Positions 7,456 to 16,541 of a stretch of DNA of 34,048 nucleotides are shown here, piece by piece. Position 1 is the stretch's first letter; every line of letters begins with the position of its first letter. The notes beneath the pieces are model-generated. The model did not search any database and was not told the origin of the DNA. It saw only the letters and a program-made list of their open reading frames with translations. The position numbers were made by a program, and so were the translations under genes. The DNA is taken from contig CABYQM010000011.1 in assembly GCA_902521075.1 (NCBI GenBank), forward strand, positions 1 through 34,048, written 5' to 3'. This DNA comes from an uncultured Pelagibacteraceae bacterium. Its GTDB lineage: Bacteria; Pseudomonadota; Alphaproteobacteria; Pelagibacterales; Pelagibacteraceae.

Positions 7456-9831
7456 ATGTTAGCCAAATTTTATCAAAATATTGTTTTAAAAAAACCAAAC
7501 TTAATTTTATTTTTATTATTAATTTGCTTATGTTTTTTTGGATATTATTCTAAAAACTTCAAACTTGATGCATCCTCTGACACTTTATTAATAGAGGGTG
7601 ATCCTGACTTAAAGTATCTAAATGAAATAAATGATAGATATGGTGCGAAGGAATTTTTGGTTCTTACCTATACACCAAAAAAAAATATGATTGATGAAGC
7701 TTCAATTAATAATCTTCTAAAATTAAAAAAACAAATTCAAGAACTTAATTGGGTACATAGTGTAATCACACTATTAGATATTCCTTTATTAAGCAGCTCT
7801 GATGAACCACTTATCGAGAGACTACAAAATTATTCAACGCTATTATCACAAGGTATTGATAAAGAAAGAGGATTTAATGAAATATTAAACAGTCCTGTTT
7901 TCAGAAATTTTGTTATCAGTGAAGATGGCAAAACATCTGGCATTATAGTTTATTTAAAATCAAAAGATAAAATTAAAGAATTTAAAAATAAAGAAGATGA
8001 AGAGATATATAAAGATAATTTAAAAAAACAAAATCATAAAAATATCTTAGAGATAAGACAAGTTATTAAAAATTTTAGTTCAACTAGTAAAATTCATTTG
8101 GGTGGTATTCCGATGATTGCAGATGACATGATGACTTTTATTAAAAATGATATAATTGTTTTTGGACTTGGGGTTTTTATATTTATTGTTGCAACTCTAT
8201 GGTATGTTTTTAGAAGATTGATATGGATAATTGTTCCTATAAGTAGTTGTTTTTTCTCAGTAGTTATAATGACTGGTCTTTTGGGTCTCTTAGGATGGAA
8301 AGTTACAGTTATTTCATCAAACTTTATAGCTTTAATGTTGATATTAACTATGGCTATGAATATTCATATTAGTACAAGATATCTTCAGCTTTCAAAACAA
8401 TTTCCAAGATTAAACAAATTTAAAATTATTTCTTTAACAACAAGTAAGATGTTTTGGCCAATTTTATATACAGCCTTGACAACTATATTTGCTTTTTTAT
8501 CTTTAATATTTAGTGAAATAAAACCGATAATGGACTTCGGTTTCATGATGACTTTCGGTTTGATTATTTCCTTTCTTATTACCTTTAGTTTGTTGCCAAC
8601 ATTAATTAATTTACTGAAGTTTAATAAGATCTCACTTAAAGAAGAACAGGGTTCTGTTATAACAAATTTTTTTGGCAAAATTTCAATTTCAAATCAAAAT
8701 ACTATCTTTGGAACAACAATAATAATTATATTTCTAAGCATATTCGGGATTTCAAAGCTTGAGGTAGAAAATAGCTTTATAAATTATTTTGATAAAAATA
8801 CAGAAATATACAAAGGGATGAAGCTTATTGATGAAAAATTGGGAGGCACAACACCTCTTGATGTAATTTTGAAATTTCCAAAAAAGGATGAGAGTGATCA
8901 AAAATCAGATGAAGAAGAAGATGATTGGGGAGACGAAGATGAAAATGATGATAAATATTGGTTTACTAAAGATAAAATTAATAAAATAAAAAAGGTTCAT
9001 AATTATTTAGATTCTTTAGAGCCTATTGGAAAAGTTCTTTCTTTTTCATCAATTATTGACGTGGCCACTCAACTAAATAACAACAAAGAATTAGGCTCTC
9101 TAGAAATGGGTGTGTTGTATACAAAAATACCAGATAATATAAAAAGAGAGATTGTAGATCCCTATATTTCTATAAAAGATTCTGAAGCTAGAATAAGCTT
9201 AAGAATAAAAGATTCTTTAGATAATTTAAGAAGAAATGATTTATTGATTAAAATAAATTCTGATCTTGTAAATAAATTAGATTTAAAAAAAGATGAATTC
9301 AAGTTGGGAGGAGTTTTAATTCTTTTTAATAATTTATTACAAAGTTTATTTAAATCTCAAATTTTAACTCTTGGTTTTGTTATGCTTGGGATTTTTATAA
9401 TGTTTATAATTCTTTTTAAAAACTTAAAATTAGCTTTAATAGGAGTTGTTCCAAATTTTATAGCAGCTTTTTTTATATTAGGTTTAATAGGACTATTGGG
9501 AATTCCACTAGATATGATGACAATAACAATTGCTGCAATAACAATAGGCATAGCTGTAGATAATAGCATTCACTATATTTACAGGTTTAAAGAGGAGTAT
9601 ATAAAGTTAAGAAATTATAGTAGTACTTTAAAATTATGTCACTCAACTGTGGGTAAAGCAATTTTAAATACATCTATTACAATAGTTTTTGGGTTTTCAA
9701 TTTTGATAATGTCTAATTTTATACCTACAATTTACTTTGGTGTATTTACTGGAATTGCTATGTTGCTTGCAATGGTTTCGGTTTTAACACTTTTACCTTC
9801 TCTATTGCTTAAAATTAAACCATTTAATTAA
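7456..9831 (+). CDS. RND/MMPL-family exporter with an acidic insert
   Basis: This 791-aa inner-membrane protein has the duplicated RND layout. There is one N-terminal membrane helix (about residues 14-31) and a large periplasmic domain beginning LDASSDTLL. A five-helix bundle follows at about 232-400. A second periplasmic domain and a second bundle (about 632-785), with GIAVDNSIHYIYRFKEEY, complete it. That layout and the VDNSIH signature fit the MMPL / 'predicted exporter of the RND superfamily' group, which includes hopanoid transporter HpnN-like proteins. Substrate is unknown. Residues 485-499 are a dense Asp/Glu cluster inside the second periplasmic domain. It lies 25 bp after dnaB and overlaps the next gene by 1 bp (taATG). 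Confidence 0.82.
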   Translation: MLAKFYQNIVLKKPNLILFLLLICLCFFGYYSKNFKLDASSDTLLIEGDPDLKYLNEINDRYGAKEFLVLTYTPKKNMIDEASINNLLKLKKQIQELNWVHSVITLLDIPLLSSSDEPLIERLQNYSTLLSQGIDKERGFNEILNSPVFRNFVISEDGKTSGIIVYLKSKDKIKEFKNKEDEEIYKDNLKKQNHKNILEIRQVIKNFSSTSKIHLGGIPMIADDMMTFIKNDIIVFGLGVFIFIVATLWYVFRRLIWIIVPISSCFFSVVIMTGLLGLLGWKVTVISSNFIALMLILTMAMNIHISTRYLQLSKQFPRLNKFKIISLTTSKMFWPILYTALTTIFAFLSLIFSEIKPIMDFGFMMTFGLIISFLITFSLLPTLINLLKFNKISLKEEQGSVITNFFGKISISNQNTIFGTTIIIIFLSIFGISKLEVENSFINYFDKNTEIYKGMKLIDEKLGGTTPLDVILKFPKKDESDQKSDEEEDDWGDEDENDDKYWFTKDKINKIKKVHNYLDSLEPIGKVLSFSSIIDVATQLNNNKELGSLEMGVLYTKIPDNIKREIVDPYISIKDSEARISLRIKDSLDNLRRNDLLIKINSDLVNKLDLKKDEFKLGGVLILFNNLLQSLFKSQILTLGFVMLGIFIMFIILFKNLKLALIGVVPNFIAAFFILGLIGLLGIPLDMMTITIAAITIGIAVDNSIHYIYRFKEEYIKLRNYSSTLKLCHSTVGKAILNTSITIVFGFSILIMSNFIPTIYFGVFTGIAMLLAMVSVLTLLPSLLLKIKPFN

Positions 9832-10376
9832 TGATTGAAGCAATTCAGGATTTTTTAATACAAGTAACATTATTTGATTATATTTTTTTTGTATTAACAA
9901 TTTATTTTTTAATTCAAGGATCTAGAAAAGGATTTGTTTTAAGTTTATTGTCAGCTGCTAAATGGGTATTGGCATATATTTTAACAATTTATTTATTTCC
10001 AAAAGTAAAACCTTACTTTGATGGTATTTTAGATAGTGAATACGTACTTGATATAATTGTAGGCTTAATATTATTTATTTTAATAATATTTCTTATTCTT
10101 TTAGCAAATAAAGCTATAAGTAAAGTTATTACTTACACTGGATTAGGTTCGGTCGATAAGGTTTTTGGTTTTTTCTTTGGAATCGCTAAGAGCTATGTTT
10201 TAATTGTTTGTTTGTTCACAGCTATTGACGTTGTCTACGATAGCAAAAAATGGCCGTTAAATTTAAAAGATTCGTTAACATTTCCTTGGGTTGAAAAAGG
10301 TAGTATCTATCTTATAAAGGTATTTCCAAATCAAAAACAATATGAAGACGCCAAAGAAAAAGTTCAAGATGTATAA
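9831..10376 (+). CDS. cvpA: CvpA family membrane protein
   Basis: This 181-aa inner-membrane protein has about four hydrophobic segments (roughly 12-30, 36-56, 75-97 and 117-137). Near the start it has FDYIFFVLTIYFLIQGSRKG, and later a GLGSVDKVFGFFFGIAKSYV segment, equivalent to the family's LDR..G..FG..rG motif. CvpA was named for colicin V production in E. coli and has been linked to envelope homeostasis, but its molecular role is unsettled. The adjacent purF is the classical partner. It overlaps the RND gene by 1 bp and purF by 8 bp. Confidence 0.88.
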   Translation: MIEAIQDFLIQVTLFDYIFFVLTIYFLIQGSRKGFVLSLLSAAKWVLAYILTIYLFPKVKPYFDGILDSEYVLDIIVGLILFILIIFLILLANKAISKVITYTGLGSVDKVFGFFFGIAKSYVLIVCLFTAIDVVYDSKKWPLNLKDSLTFPWVEKGSIYLIKVFPNQKQYEDAKEKVQDV

Positions 10377-11811
10377 CCCTAAATTAAAAGAGGAATGTGC
10401 CGTCTTTGGTATAAGCAATACACCAGAAGCATCGACCTTAACCGCTTTAGGACTTCATGCGTTACAACATAGAGGTCAAGAGGGTTGTGGAATTGTATCA
10501 TTTGATGGCGAAAAATATCACTCCGAAAAAAGATTTGGGTTAGTTGGTGACAACTTTAATGATGAAAAAGTTTTAAAAAACTTACCAGGAAATTATGCGA
10601 TAGGTCACAATAGATATTCTACAACTGGCGGAACTGCTTTAAGAAATGTGCAACCGTTCTTTGCTGATACTAATTCAGGTGGAATTGGAGTTGCGCATAA
10701 TGGCAACCTAACAAATGCCATAACACTTAGAAATAAAATGGTTGAAGAAGGCTCAATTTTTTACACAACATCAGATACTGAAACCATAGTAAAACTAATA
10801 GCAAAATCAAAAAGACCAAAGACAATTGATAAAGTTATTGATGCTCTGTTTCAAATTCAAGGGGGATATGCATTAGTAATGATGACACAAAATACTCTTA
10901 TTGGAGTAAGAGATCCTTATGGAATTAGACCTCTAGTTATTGGAAAATTGAAAAACTCTTATGTTTTTGCATCTGAGACATGTGCTTTTGATATTATTGG
11001 TGCAAAATTTGTTAGAGAAGTTGATAATGGTGAAATTGTTTATGTAGAAAATGATGAATTAAAAAGTATTAAGCCTTTTCCTCAAAAAAAAGTAAGACCA
11101 TGTGTTTTTGAATATATTTATTTTTCACGACCAGATAGTATTTTAAATGGTAAAACTGCTTATGAATATCGTAAAAGATTTGGAGCAGAATTAGCAAAAG
11201 AAGATAATTTAGATGCTGACTTAGTTGTACCTGTACCAGATTCTGGAAATGCAGCTGCATTGGGTTATGCTGAGGAAAAAAAAATAAACTTTGATTTAGG
11301 TTTAATAAGAAATCATTATGTTGGTAGAACTTTTATAGAACCATCTCAGCAAATTAGAAGTTTAGGAGTTAAATTAAAATTGAACGCAAACGTTTCGGTT
11401 ATAAAAAATAAAAAAATTATTTTGGTTGACGATTCTCTTGTTAGAGGAACTACTTCATCAAAAATTGTAAAAATGTTATACGATAATGGCGCTAAAGAGA
11501 TACATGTCAGGATAGCAAGTCCAGAAATAAAATACCCAGATTTTTATGGAGTTGATACACCTACAAAAAAAGAACTATTAGCAGCAAATAAATCAGTAGA
11601 TGAAATAAAAGAATTTATAAAAGCAAAATCACTTAAATTTTTAACTTTAGATGGTTTATATCGAGGAATGGGTTTTGAAAAGAGAAATGATTCTTATCCT
11701 CAATTAACTGATCACCATTTTACTGGTGATTATCCTGTAAAAATAATTGATGAACTTGGAGAAGATAAAGTTACACAATTATCATTATTAAGTACTGGGT
11801 CGAGTAATTAA
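10369..11811 (+). CDS. purF: Amidophosphoribosyltransferase
   Basis: PurF uses glutamine and PRPP to make 5-phosphoribosylamine, the committed step of purine synthesis. It is an Ntn hydrolase whose catalytic cysteine becomes N-terminal after propeptide removal. Here Cys10 in KEECAVFGI follows a 9-residue propeptide if the ATG at 10369 is used. An ATG at 10342 gives an 18-residue propeptide and a longer cvpA overlap. Other marks are LHALQHRGQEGCGI, HNRYSTTGG, the phosphoribosyltransferase loop VDDSLVRGTTS, and SRPDS. It resembles the Bacillus-type enzyme in its propeptide but lacks most of that enzyme's Fe-S cysteines. The next gene starts in its stop codon (taATG). Confidence 0.97.
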   Translation: MYNPKLKEECAVFGISNTPEASTLTALGLHALQHRGQEGCGIVSFDGEKYHSEKRFGLVGDNFNDEKVLKNLPGNYAIGHNRYSTTGGTALRNVQPFFADTNSGGIGVAHNGNLTNAITLRNKMVEEGSIFYTTSDTETIVKLIAKSKRPKTIDKVIDALFQIQGGYALVMMTQNTLIGVRDPYGIRPLVIGKLKNSYVFASETCAFDIIGAKFVREVDNGEIVYVENDELKSIKPFPQKKVRPCVFEYIYFSRPDSILNGKTAYEYRKRFGAELAKEDNLDADLVVPVPDSGNAAALGYAEEKKINFDLGLIRNHYVGRTFIEPSQQIRSLGVKLKLNANVSVIKNKKIILVDDSLVRGTTSSKIVKMLYDNGAKEIHVRIASPEIKYPDFYGVDTPTKKELLAANKSVDEIKEFIKAKSLKFLTLDGLYRGMGFEKRNDSYPQLTDHHFTGDYPVKIIDELGEDKVTQLSLLSTGSSN

Positions 11812-12368
11812 TGAAAAAAGTAAATTTTACTGAAATGAAAAATGGTTCAAGAGAGGATTATGAATTATTAGAAAAGTATGAAAAAAATTTTGAACGCAAA
11901 ACTGCTGATAGATTGCTTAAATATCTTGCAAGTCAAACTACAACTCTTGAAGGCTATCAAATAACTAGATTGGAACATTCCTTACAGGCAGCCACAAGAG
12001 CTTACAAGAATGGAGAAAGTGAAGAGATGGTTGTAGCAACTTTACTTCATGACATAGGAGATGACTTAGCGCCTATGAATCATTCTCAATATGCTGCTTC
12101 AATAATCAGACCATATGTTTCAGAAAAAACATATTGGATAATACTTCACCATGGACTTTTTCAAACTTATTACAGTGCTCATCATTTAGGAGGTGATAGA
12201 AATGCTAGGGATAAATTCAAAGATCACAAATATTATCAAGATACAGTTGATTTTTGTGAAAAATATGACCAGTCTTCCTTTGATCCTAATTACAAATCTA
12301 TGTCTATAGAAGATTTTGAACCAATGGTGAAAAAAATATTTGATAGAAAACCTTTTTATCATCACTAA
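11811..12368 (+). CDS. HD-domain protein resembling PhnZ-type diiron oxygenases
   Basis: This 185-aa cytoplasmic protein carries an HD metal-site pattern. It shows His56 (LEHSLQ), His80-Asp81 (LLHDIGDD), His91 (NHSQYAA), His113/His114 (LHHG) and Asp153 (KYDQ). The 24-residue step from His56 to His80 and the downstream order of ligands match PhnZ, a mixed-valence diiron oxygenase of the HD superfamily that cleaves 2-amino-1-hydroxyethylphosphonate. A plain HD phosphohydrolase is the alternative. No phnY-like dioxygenase is adjacent. It is embedded between purF (1-bp overlap) and the yyaL-like gene (15 bp) in one apparent transcription unit. The HD fold call is strong and the oxygenase call is an inference. 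Confidence 0.72.
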   Translation: MKKVNFTEMKNGSREDYELLEKYEKNFERKTADRLLKYLASQTTTLEGYQITRLEHSLQAATRAYKNGESEEMVVATLLHDIGDDLAPMNHSQYAASIIRPYVSEKTYWIILHHGLFQTYYSAHHLGGDRNARDKFKDHKYYQDTVDFCEKYDQSSFDPNYKSMSIEDFEPMVKKIFDRKPFYHH

Positions 12369-12383
12369 TTTTTAAAAGAAAAC

Positions 12384-14333
12384 ATGACTAACAAACTTAA
12401 GGAAGAGAAAAGTCCGTATTTAAAGCAGCATAAAGACAATCCTGTAAATTGGTTTGCTTGGAATAAAGAAAGTTTAGAAAAGGCAAAAAAAGAAAAAAAA
12501 CCAATATTTCTTAGTGTTGGATATGCGAGCTGTCATTGGTGTCATGTTATGGCTCATGAAAGTTTTGAAGATGATCAAACAGCTAAAGTAATGAATGAAA
12601 AATTTATAAATATTAAAGTTGATAGAGAAGAAAGACCTGATTTAGATTATGTTTTTCAGAGAAGTTTATCTATTTTAACAGGGACCCAAGGAGGTTGGCC
12701 TTTATCAATGTTTCTTGATGAAAATGGAGTTCCTTTCACTGGTGGAACTTATTTCCCCCCAAAAGAAATGCATGGAAGACCAGATTTTCAAAAAGTTCTA
12801 AATAATGTTTCTGAAGTATATAATAAGAATAGAAAAAAAATTCTTGATCAAGCTCCTCAAATGCAGGAAATATTTAGTAAGATCAATCAAAGATCAGCAG
12901 TATTAAATCAACCATTAGAGCCATTTTTAGAAAAAATTATACAACACCTTGATAAAGATAATGGAAGTTTCAAAGGAGCGCCTAAGTTTCCTCAATTTTA
13001 TTTATTTGATGCAATGTTTTATTTTTATTTAAAAACAGGAAAAGAAGAATACTTTAAACCCGTTGAAACTTTACTTTACAATATTTCTTCAAAAGGAATG
13101 TATGATCATCTAGCTGGAGGTATAGCAAGATATACAGTTGATGAAAATTGGATCATCCCTCACTTCGAAAAAATGCTTTATGACAATATTCAATATATAG
13201 GATTGTTGAATAAGTTCTTTCAAAAAACTAATAATCCTTATTATAAAGAAAAATTAGAACAAACTATAAATTTTATTAATTCAGAATTTAAAAATAATTT
13301 TGATCTTTATGGGTCTGCATATGATGCCGATAGCGATGGTGTTGAAGGAAAATATTATGTATGGAATTATGCAGAACTAAAAAATACTCTGGGTCCTAAA
13401 TTTAATTTATTTGCAAAAAAATATAATTTAACTGAAGATGGAAATTTTGAGGGTAATAATATTTTAATAGAAACTCATAATAAACTTTCTGATGATGAGA
13501 TTAAAGAAATCTCAAATACAGAAAAAACTTTATTAGATCAAAGAAATAAACGTGCTAAACCATTATTTGATGATAAATCTCAAACTGATCAAAATTGTTT
13601 TTTATTAGAAACACTTCTTCTTTCATCGCTAGTAACTGATAATGAAGAACTAAAACAAAATACTTTTGTTAGTATAAAGATATTGGAAAAATATTTGTCA
13701 GAAAAAATTTTTCATTGCTATCAAGACACAGAGATTGACGCTTTTTTGGAAGATTACGTATATTATGCTAGTCTTTTGATAACTATTTATGAATTAGATG
13801 GTGACGTTAAATACATCGAAAAAGCAAAAGATATTTTAATAAAAACCTGGGAATACTTCTTTGATAAAAAATCAGGATTAATGCAAAAAAATAAAATATT
13901 AGATAATGACCTTTTTGTTCAGCCAGTAGATCTAAATGATAACAATATACCCAATGGAAATAGCATATATTTGAACTTATGTAATAAATTATACATAATA
14001 ACTAGTGACAAAACATGGTTTGAAAAAATTGATATTTTAAAGAAAAGTTTCCACCAAGTTTTAAACTCAAACTTTGCACAAATGTTTAGTTTTGTTAAAT
14101 CATTGGATATTTGTAATGAAAGTATATCTTTTACAATTCATGGAAAGCAAAATTTAGATCCTAATATAAAAAAGTATTTACAAAAAAATTTTTTTACTAG
14201 AGCTACATTTAAATATCTAGATAATGAAGTAAAAGAGGCAAAAATTGTTATATGTAAAAATCAAACTTGCTCTAACAAATTAAGTAATATAAAGGAAATT
14301 GAAGATTATCTAAAAAGAAACAATATAAGTTAA
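12384..14333 (+). CDS. YyaL/SSP411-family thioredoxin-fold protein (DUF255)
   Basis: This 649-aa protein opens with the family signature around SPYLKQHKDNPVNW. Next is a thioredoxin-like domain whose CHWC motif (Cys50, Cys53) lies in GYASCHWCHVMAHESF. DREERPDLD and GGWPLSMFL follow. The remaining ~450 residues match the alpha/alpha-barrel part seen in N-acylglucosamine-epimerase-like folds, with GGIARYTVDENWIIPHFEKM and SAYDADSDGVEGKYYVW. The family runs from bacteria (YyaL) to humans (SPATA20), and its reaction is not established. It overlaps gshA by 1 bp (taATG), so co-translation with glutathione synthesis genes is likely. Confidence 0.92.
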   Translation: MTNKLKEEKSPYLKQHKDNPVNWFAWNKESLEKAKKEKKPIFLSVGYASCHWCHVMAHESFEDDQTAKVMNEKFINIKVDREERPDLDYVFQRSLSILTGTQGGWPLSMFLDENGVPFTGGTYFPPKEMHGRPDFQKVLNNVSEVYNKNRKKILDQAPQMQEIFSKINQRSAVLNQPLEPFLEKIIQHLDKDNGSFKGAPKFPQFYLFDAMFYFYLKTGKEEYFKPVETLLYNISSKGMYDHLAGGIARYTVDENWIIPHFEKMLYDNIQYIGLLNKFFQKTNNPYYKEKLEQTINFINSEFKNNFDLYGSAYDADSDGVEGKYYVWNYAELKNTLGPKFNLFAKKYNLTEDGNFEGNNILIETHNKLSDDEIKEISNTEKTLLDQRNKRAKPLFDDKSQTDQNCFLLETLLLSSLVTDNEELKQNTFVSIKILEKYLSEKIFHCYQDTEIDAFLEDYVYYASLLITIYELDGDVKYIEKAKDILIKTWEYFFDKKSGLMQKNKILDNDLFVQPVDLNDNNIPNGNSIYLNLCNKLYIITSDKTWFEKIDILKKSFHQVLNSNFAQMFSFVKSLDICNESISFTIHGKQNLDPNIKKYLQKNFFTRATFKYLDNEVKEAKIVICKNQTCSNKLSNIKEIEDYLKRNNIS

Positions 14334-15628
14334 TGATAGAAACAAAGGAACAAATAATAGAACACTTTAAGTCAGGCTCAAAGGATAAATCTAATTTAAA
14401 GATTGGAGTTGAGCATGAAAAATTTATTTTCGATAAAAAAACAAATACGAGAATTGATTATTCCAAAATCAAGAAAATGTTTGAAAATTTATATGAGTTT
14501 GGCTGGAAACCTATTTTTGAGGAAAAAAATCCAATAGCTTTAACTAAGAATGGTAAAAGTATTACTTTAGAGCCTGGTAATCAAATAGAGTTATCTGGAG
14601 CAAAATTAAATAATATTCACGAAGCTTGTGCTGAGTCTCATGAATATTTATTTGAGTTAAATCAGGTAATTGAAAAATTAGATTTTAAAATAGTAAGCGC
14701 TGGATATGATCCTATATCTAAACTTGAGGATATACCTAATAATCCAAAAAAAAGGTATGAGGTTATGACCAAAGATATGCCTGTTGGAGGAAAACTAAGT
14801 TTGGATATGATGTATAAAACTGCAGGTACGCAATTAAATTTAGATTATACCTCAGAAGAAGATTTTATAAAAAAATTTAAGTTGGCAAATAATTTAGTTC
14901 CAATATCTATCGGACTTTTTGCAAATTCCTCTATTGTTGAAAAAAGTAATAGTGGATACTTATCTTACAGATCTAAAGTTTGGCAAGAAACATCTAGAGG
15001 TGGATTGCCTGAGTTTTTTTTAAAAGATGTAAATTTTGAAAAATATGCAGATTATATTATGAATTATCCAATCTTATTTTTACAAAGTGAAGGTAATTAT
15101 ATATCTGGAAAAAAATATTTATTTAAAAACTTTATGAATGGAGAAATTAAAGAAATTGGAAATAAAATTCCTAGTACTAACGATCTTGATACACATTTAG
15201 GAACAATATTTACAGAGAACAGATTAAAACAATATATCGAATTAAGATCAATGGATGCATGTGGATGGGAGTGTTTATGTGCTGGTCCTGCCCTATTCAC
15301 TGGATTACTTTATGGAAATCTTGAAGAAGCTTTAGATTTAATTAAAAATTGGGAAGCTAATGAAGTGCTTTCAGCTTATAAAAATGCCCCTAAAAACGGC
15401 ATGAAAACTAATTTGATGGGCAAGGATATTTCGTATTGGGCAGAGAGACTATTAGACATATCAAAATCAGGATTAAAAAAGAGAGACTTTTTAAATAGAA
15501 AAAAATTAAGTGAAGTAAAGTTTTTAGATCACTTAGAAAAAATCGTAAAAAGTAAAAAAACAAATGCTGATAATATAATAAGTAAGTATTCAAATTCCGA
15601 AAATTTGAATGATTTATATGACCAATAA
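14333..15628 (+). CDS. gshA: Glutamate--cysteine ligase (plant/alphaproteobacterial type)
   Basis: GshA joins L-glutamate and L-cysteine with ATP to give gamma-glutamylcysteine, the first step of glutathione synthesis. The 431-aa protein has the GCS2-family start LKIGVEHEKFIF and ITLEPGNQIELSGA. Downstream are MMYKTAGTQLNLDY, SSIVEKSNSGYLSYRSKVWQ, and LRSMDACGWECLCAGPALFTGLLY near the centre-right. It resembles the plant-type enzymes found in alphaproteobacteria rather than the E. coli type. The 3' end overlaps gshB, which carries the second step of the pathway. Confidence 0.93.
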   Translation: MIETKEQIIEHFKSGSKDKSNLKIGVEHEKFIFDKKTNTRIDYSKIKKMFENLYEFGWKPIFEEKNPIALTKNGKSITLEPGNQIELSGAKLNNIHEACAESHEYLFELNQVIEKLDFKIVSAGYDPISKLEDIPNNPKKRYEVMTKDMPVGGKLSLDMMYKTAGTQLNLDYTSEEDFIKKFKLANNLVPISIGLFANSSIVEKSNSGYLSYRSKVWQETSRGGLPEFFLKDVNFEKYADYIMNYPILFLQSEGNYISGKKYLFKNFMNGEIKEIGNKIPSTNDLDTHLGTIFTENRLKQYIELRSMDACGWECLCAGPALFTGLLYGNLEEALDLIKNWEANEVLSAYKNAPKNGMKTNLMGKDISYWAERLLDISKSGLKKRDFLNRKKLSEVKFLDHLEKIVKSKKTNADNIISKYSNSENLNDLYDQ

Positions 15629-16541
15629 AATTGTTGCTATACAAGGTGATAATTTAAAAAAAATAAATATCAAAACAGATACTACTATTTTTTTAGCTAA
15701 TGAAGCTCAAAACAAGGGTTATAAATTATTTTATTATTATCCAGAAAATTTATCGAATATAAGAGGAAAAACTGTAAGTGAAGGATATTTTATTAAAATT
15801 GATTATTCAAAAAAGAAATTTTATAAAATTCTAAAAAAATCAAAATTAGACTTATCCTTTGCAAAATATATTTTAATCAGACAGGATCCACCTTTTAACT
15901 TGGAATATATTTCTACAACATTAATGTTAGATAGAATCAAAGATAAAACAAAAATTATTAATGATCCTACTTCAGTAAGAAATATTTCAGAAAAATTTTA
16001 TTCTTTAAATTTTAAAAATTATATGGCAGATACAATATTTACTAAAGATTTGATTGAAATTAAAAAATTTTTCAAAAAACATAAAAAAATAATAATTAAA
16101 CCTATTCATAGCTATGGTGGCAATGATATAAATCTTGTCTCAGGGAAGCTTAATTTACTTAAAATAAAACAAATATTGAAAAAACACGGTCACATTATGT
16201 GTCAAAAATTTTTAAATAAAATTAAGTTTGGAGATAAAAGAGTTTTTATTATAAATGGTAAGGTTTGTGGAGCCATATCTAGAGTTCCAAAATCAGGATC
16301 AATATTGAGCAATATGAGCAAAGGTGCAAAACCTAAAATCTCATTTTTAAGTAATAAAGAGCTAAAAGTTTCAAATATAATTGCAAAAAAAATTAAGAAA
16401 GACGGAATTTACTTTGCAGGAATAGACTTTATTGATGGAAAGTTAAATGGAGATATAAATGTAACATCACCAACGGGTATAAAAACATACTTTGATTTAT
16501 CTCAGATAAACTTGGCTAAAACTTTTTGGAAAGGTTTATAG
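15618..16541 (+). CDS. gshB: Glutathione synthetase
   Basis: GshB adds glycine to gamma-glutamylcysteine using ATP. The 307-aa ATP-grasp protein shows IRQDPPFNLEYISTTLMLD near residue 90 and the ATP-binding loop IKPIHSYGGND. It has GDKRVFIINGKVCGAISRVP and ends FAGIDFIDGKLNGDINVTSP, where the family reads FVGIDVIG..LTEINVTSPT. I chose the ATG at 15618 (11-bp overlap with gshA), since MTNKIVAIQ matches usual GshB starts. An ATG at 15609 would add three residues. Pairing with gshA makes a complete glutathione module. Confidence 0.94.
   Translation: MTNKIVAIQGDNLKKINIKTDTTIFLANEAQNKGYKLFYYYPENLSNIRGKTVSEGYFIKIDYSKKKFYKILKKSKLDLSFAKYILIRQDPPFNLEYISTTLMLDRIKDKTKIINDPTSVRNISEKFYSLNFKNYMADTIFTKDLIEIKKFFKKHKKIIIKPIHSYGGNDINLVSGKLNLLKIKQILKKHGHIMCQKFLNKIKFGDKRVFIINGKVCGAISRVPKSGSILSNMSKGAKPKISFLSNKELKVSNIIAKKIKKDGIYFAGIDFIDGKLNGDINVTSPTGIKTYFDLSQINLAKTFWKGL

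Noticed and set aside
8385..8678. 97-aa reading frame antisense to the RND exporter
   Set aside because: It is a mirror of membrane-helix codons, with no start signals.
15408..15644. 78-aa frame antisense across the gshA/gshB junction
   Set aside because: It covers a translationally coupled overlap of two real genes and shows no independent support.
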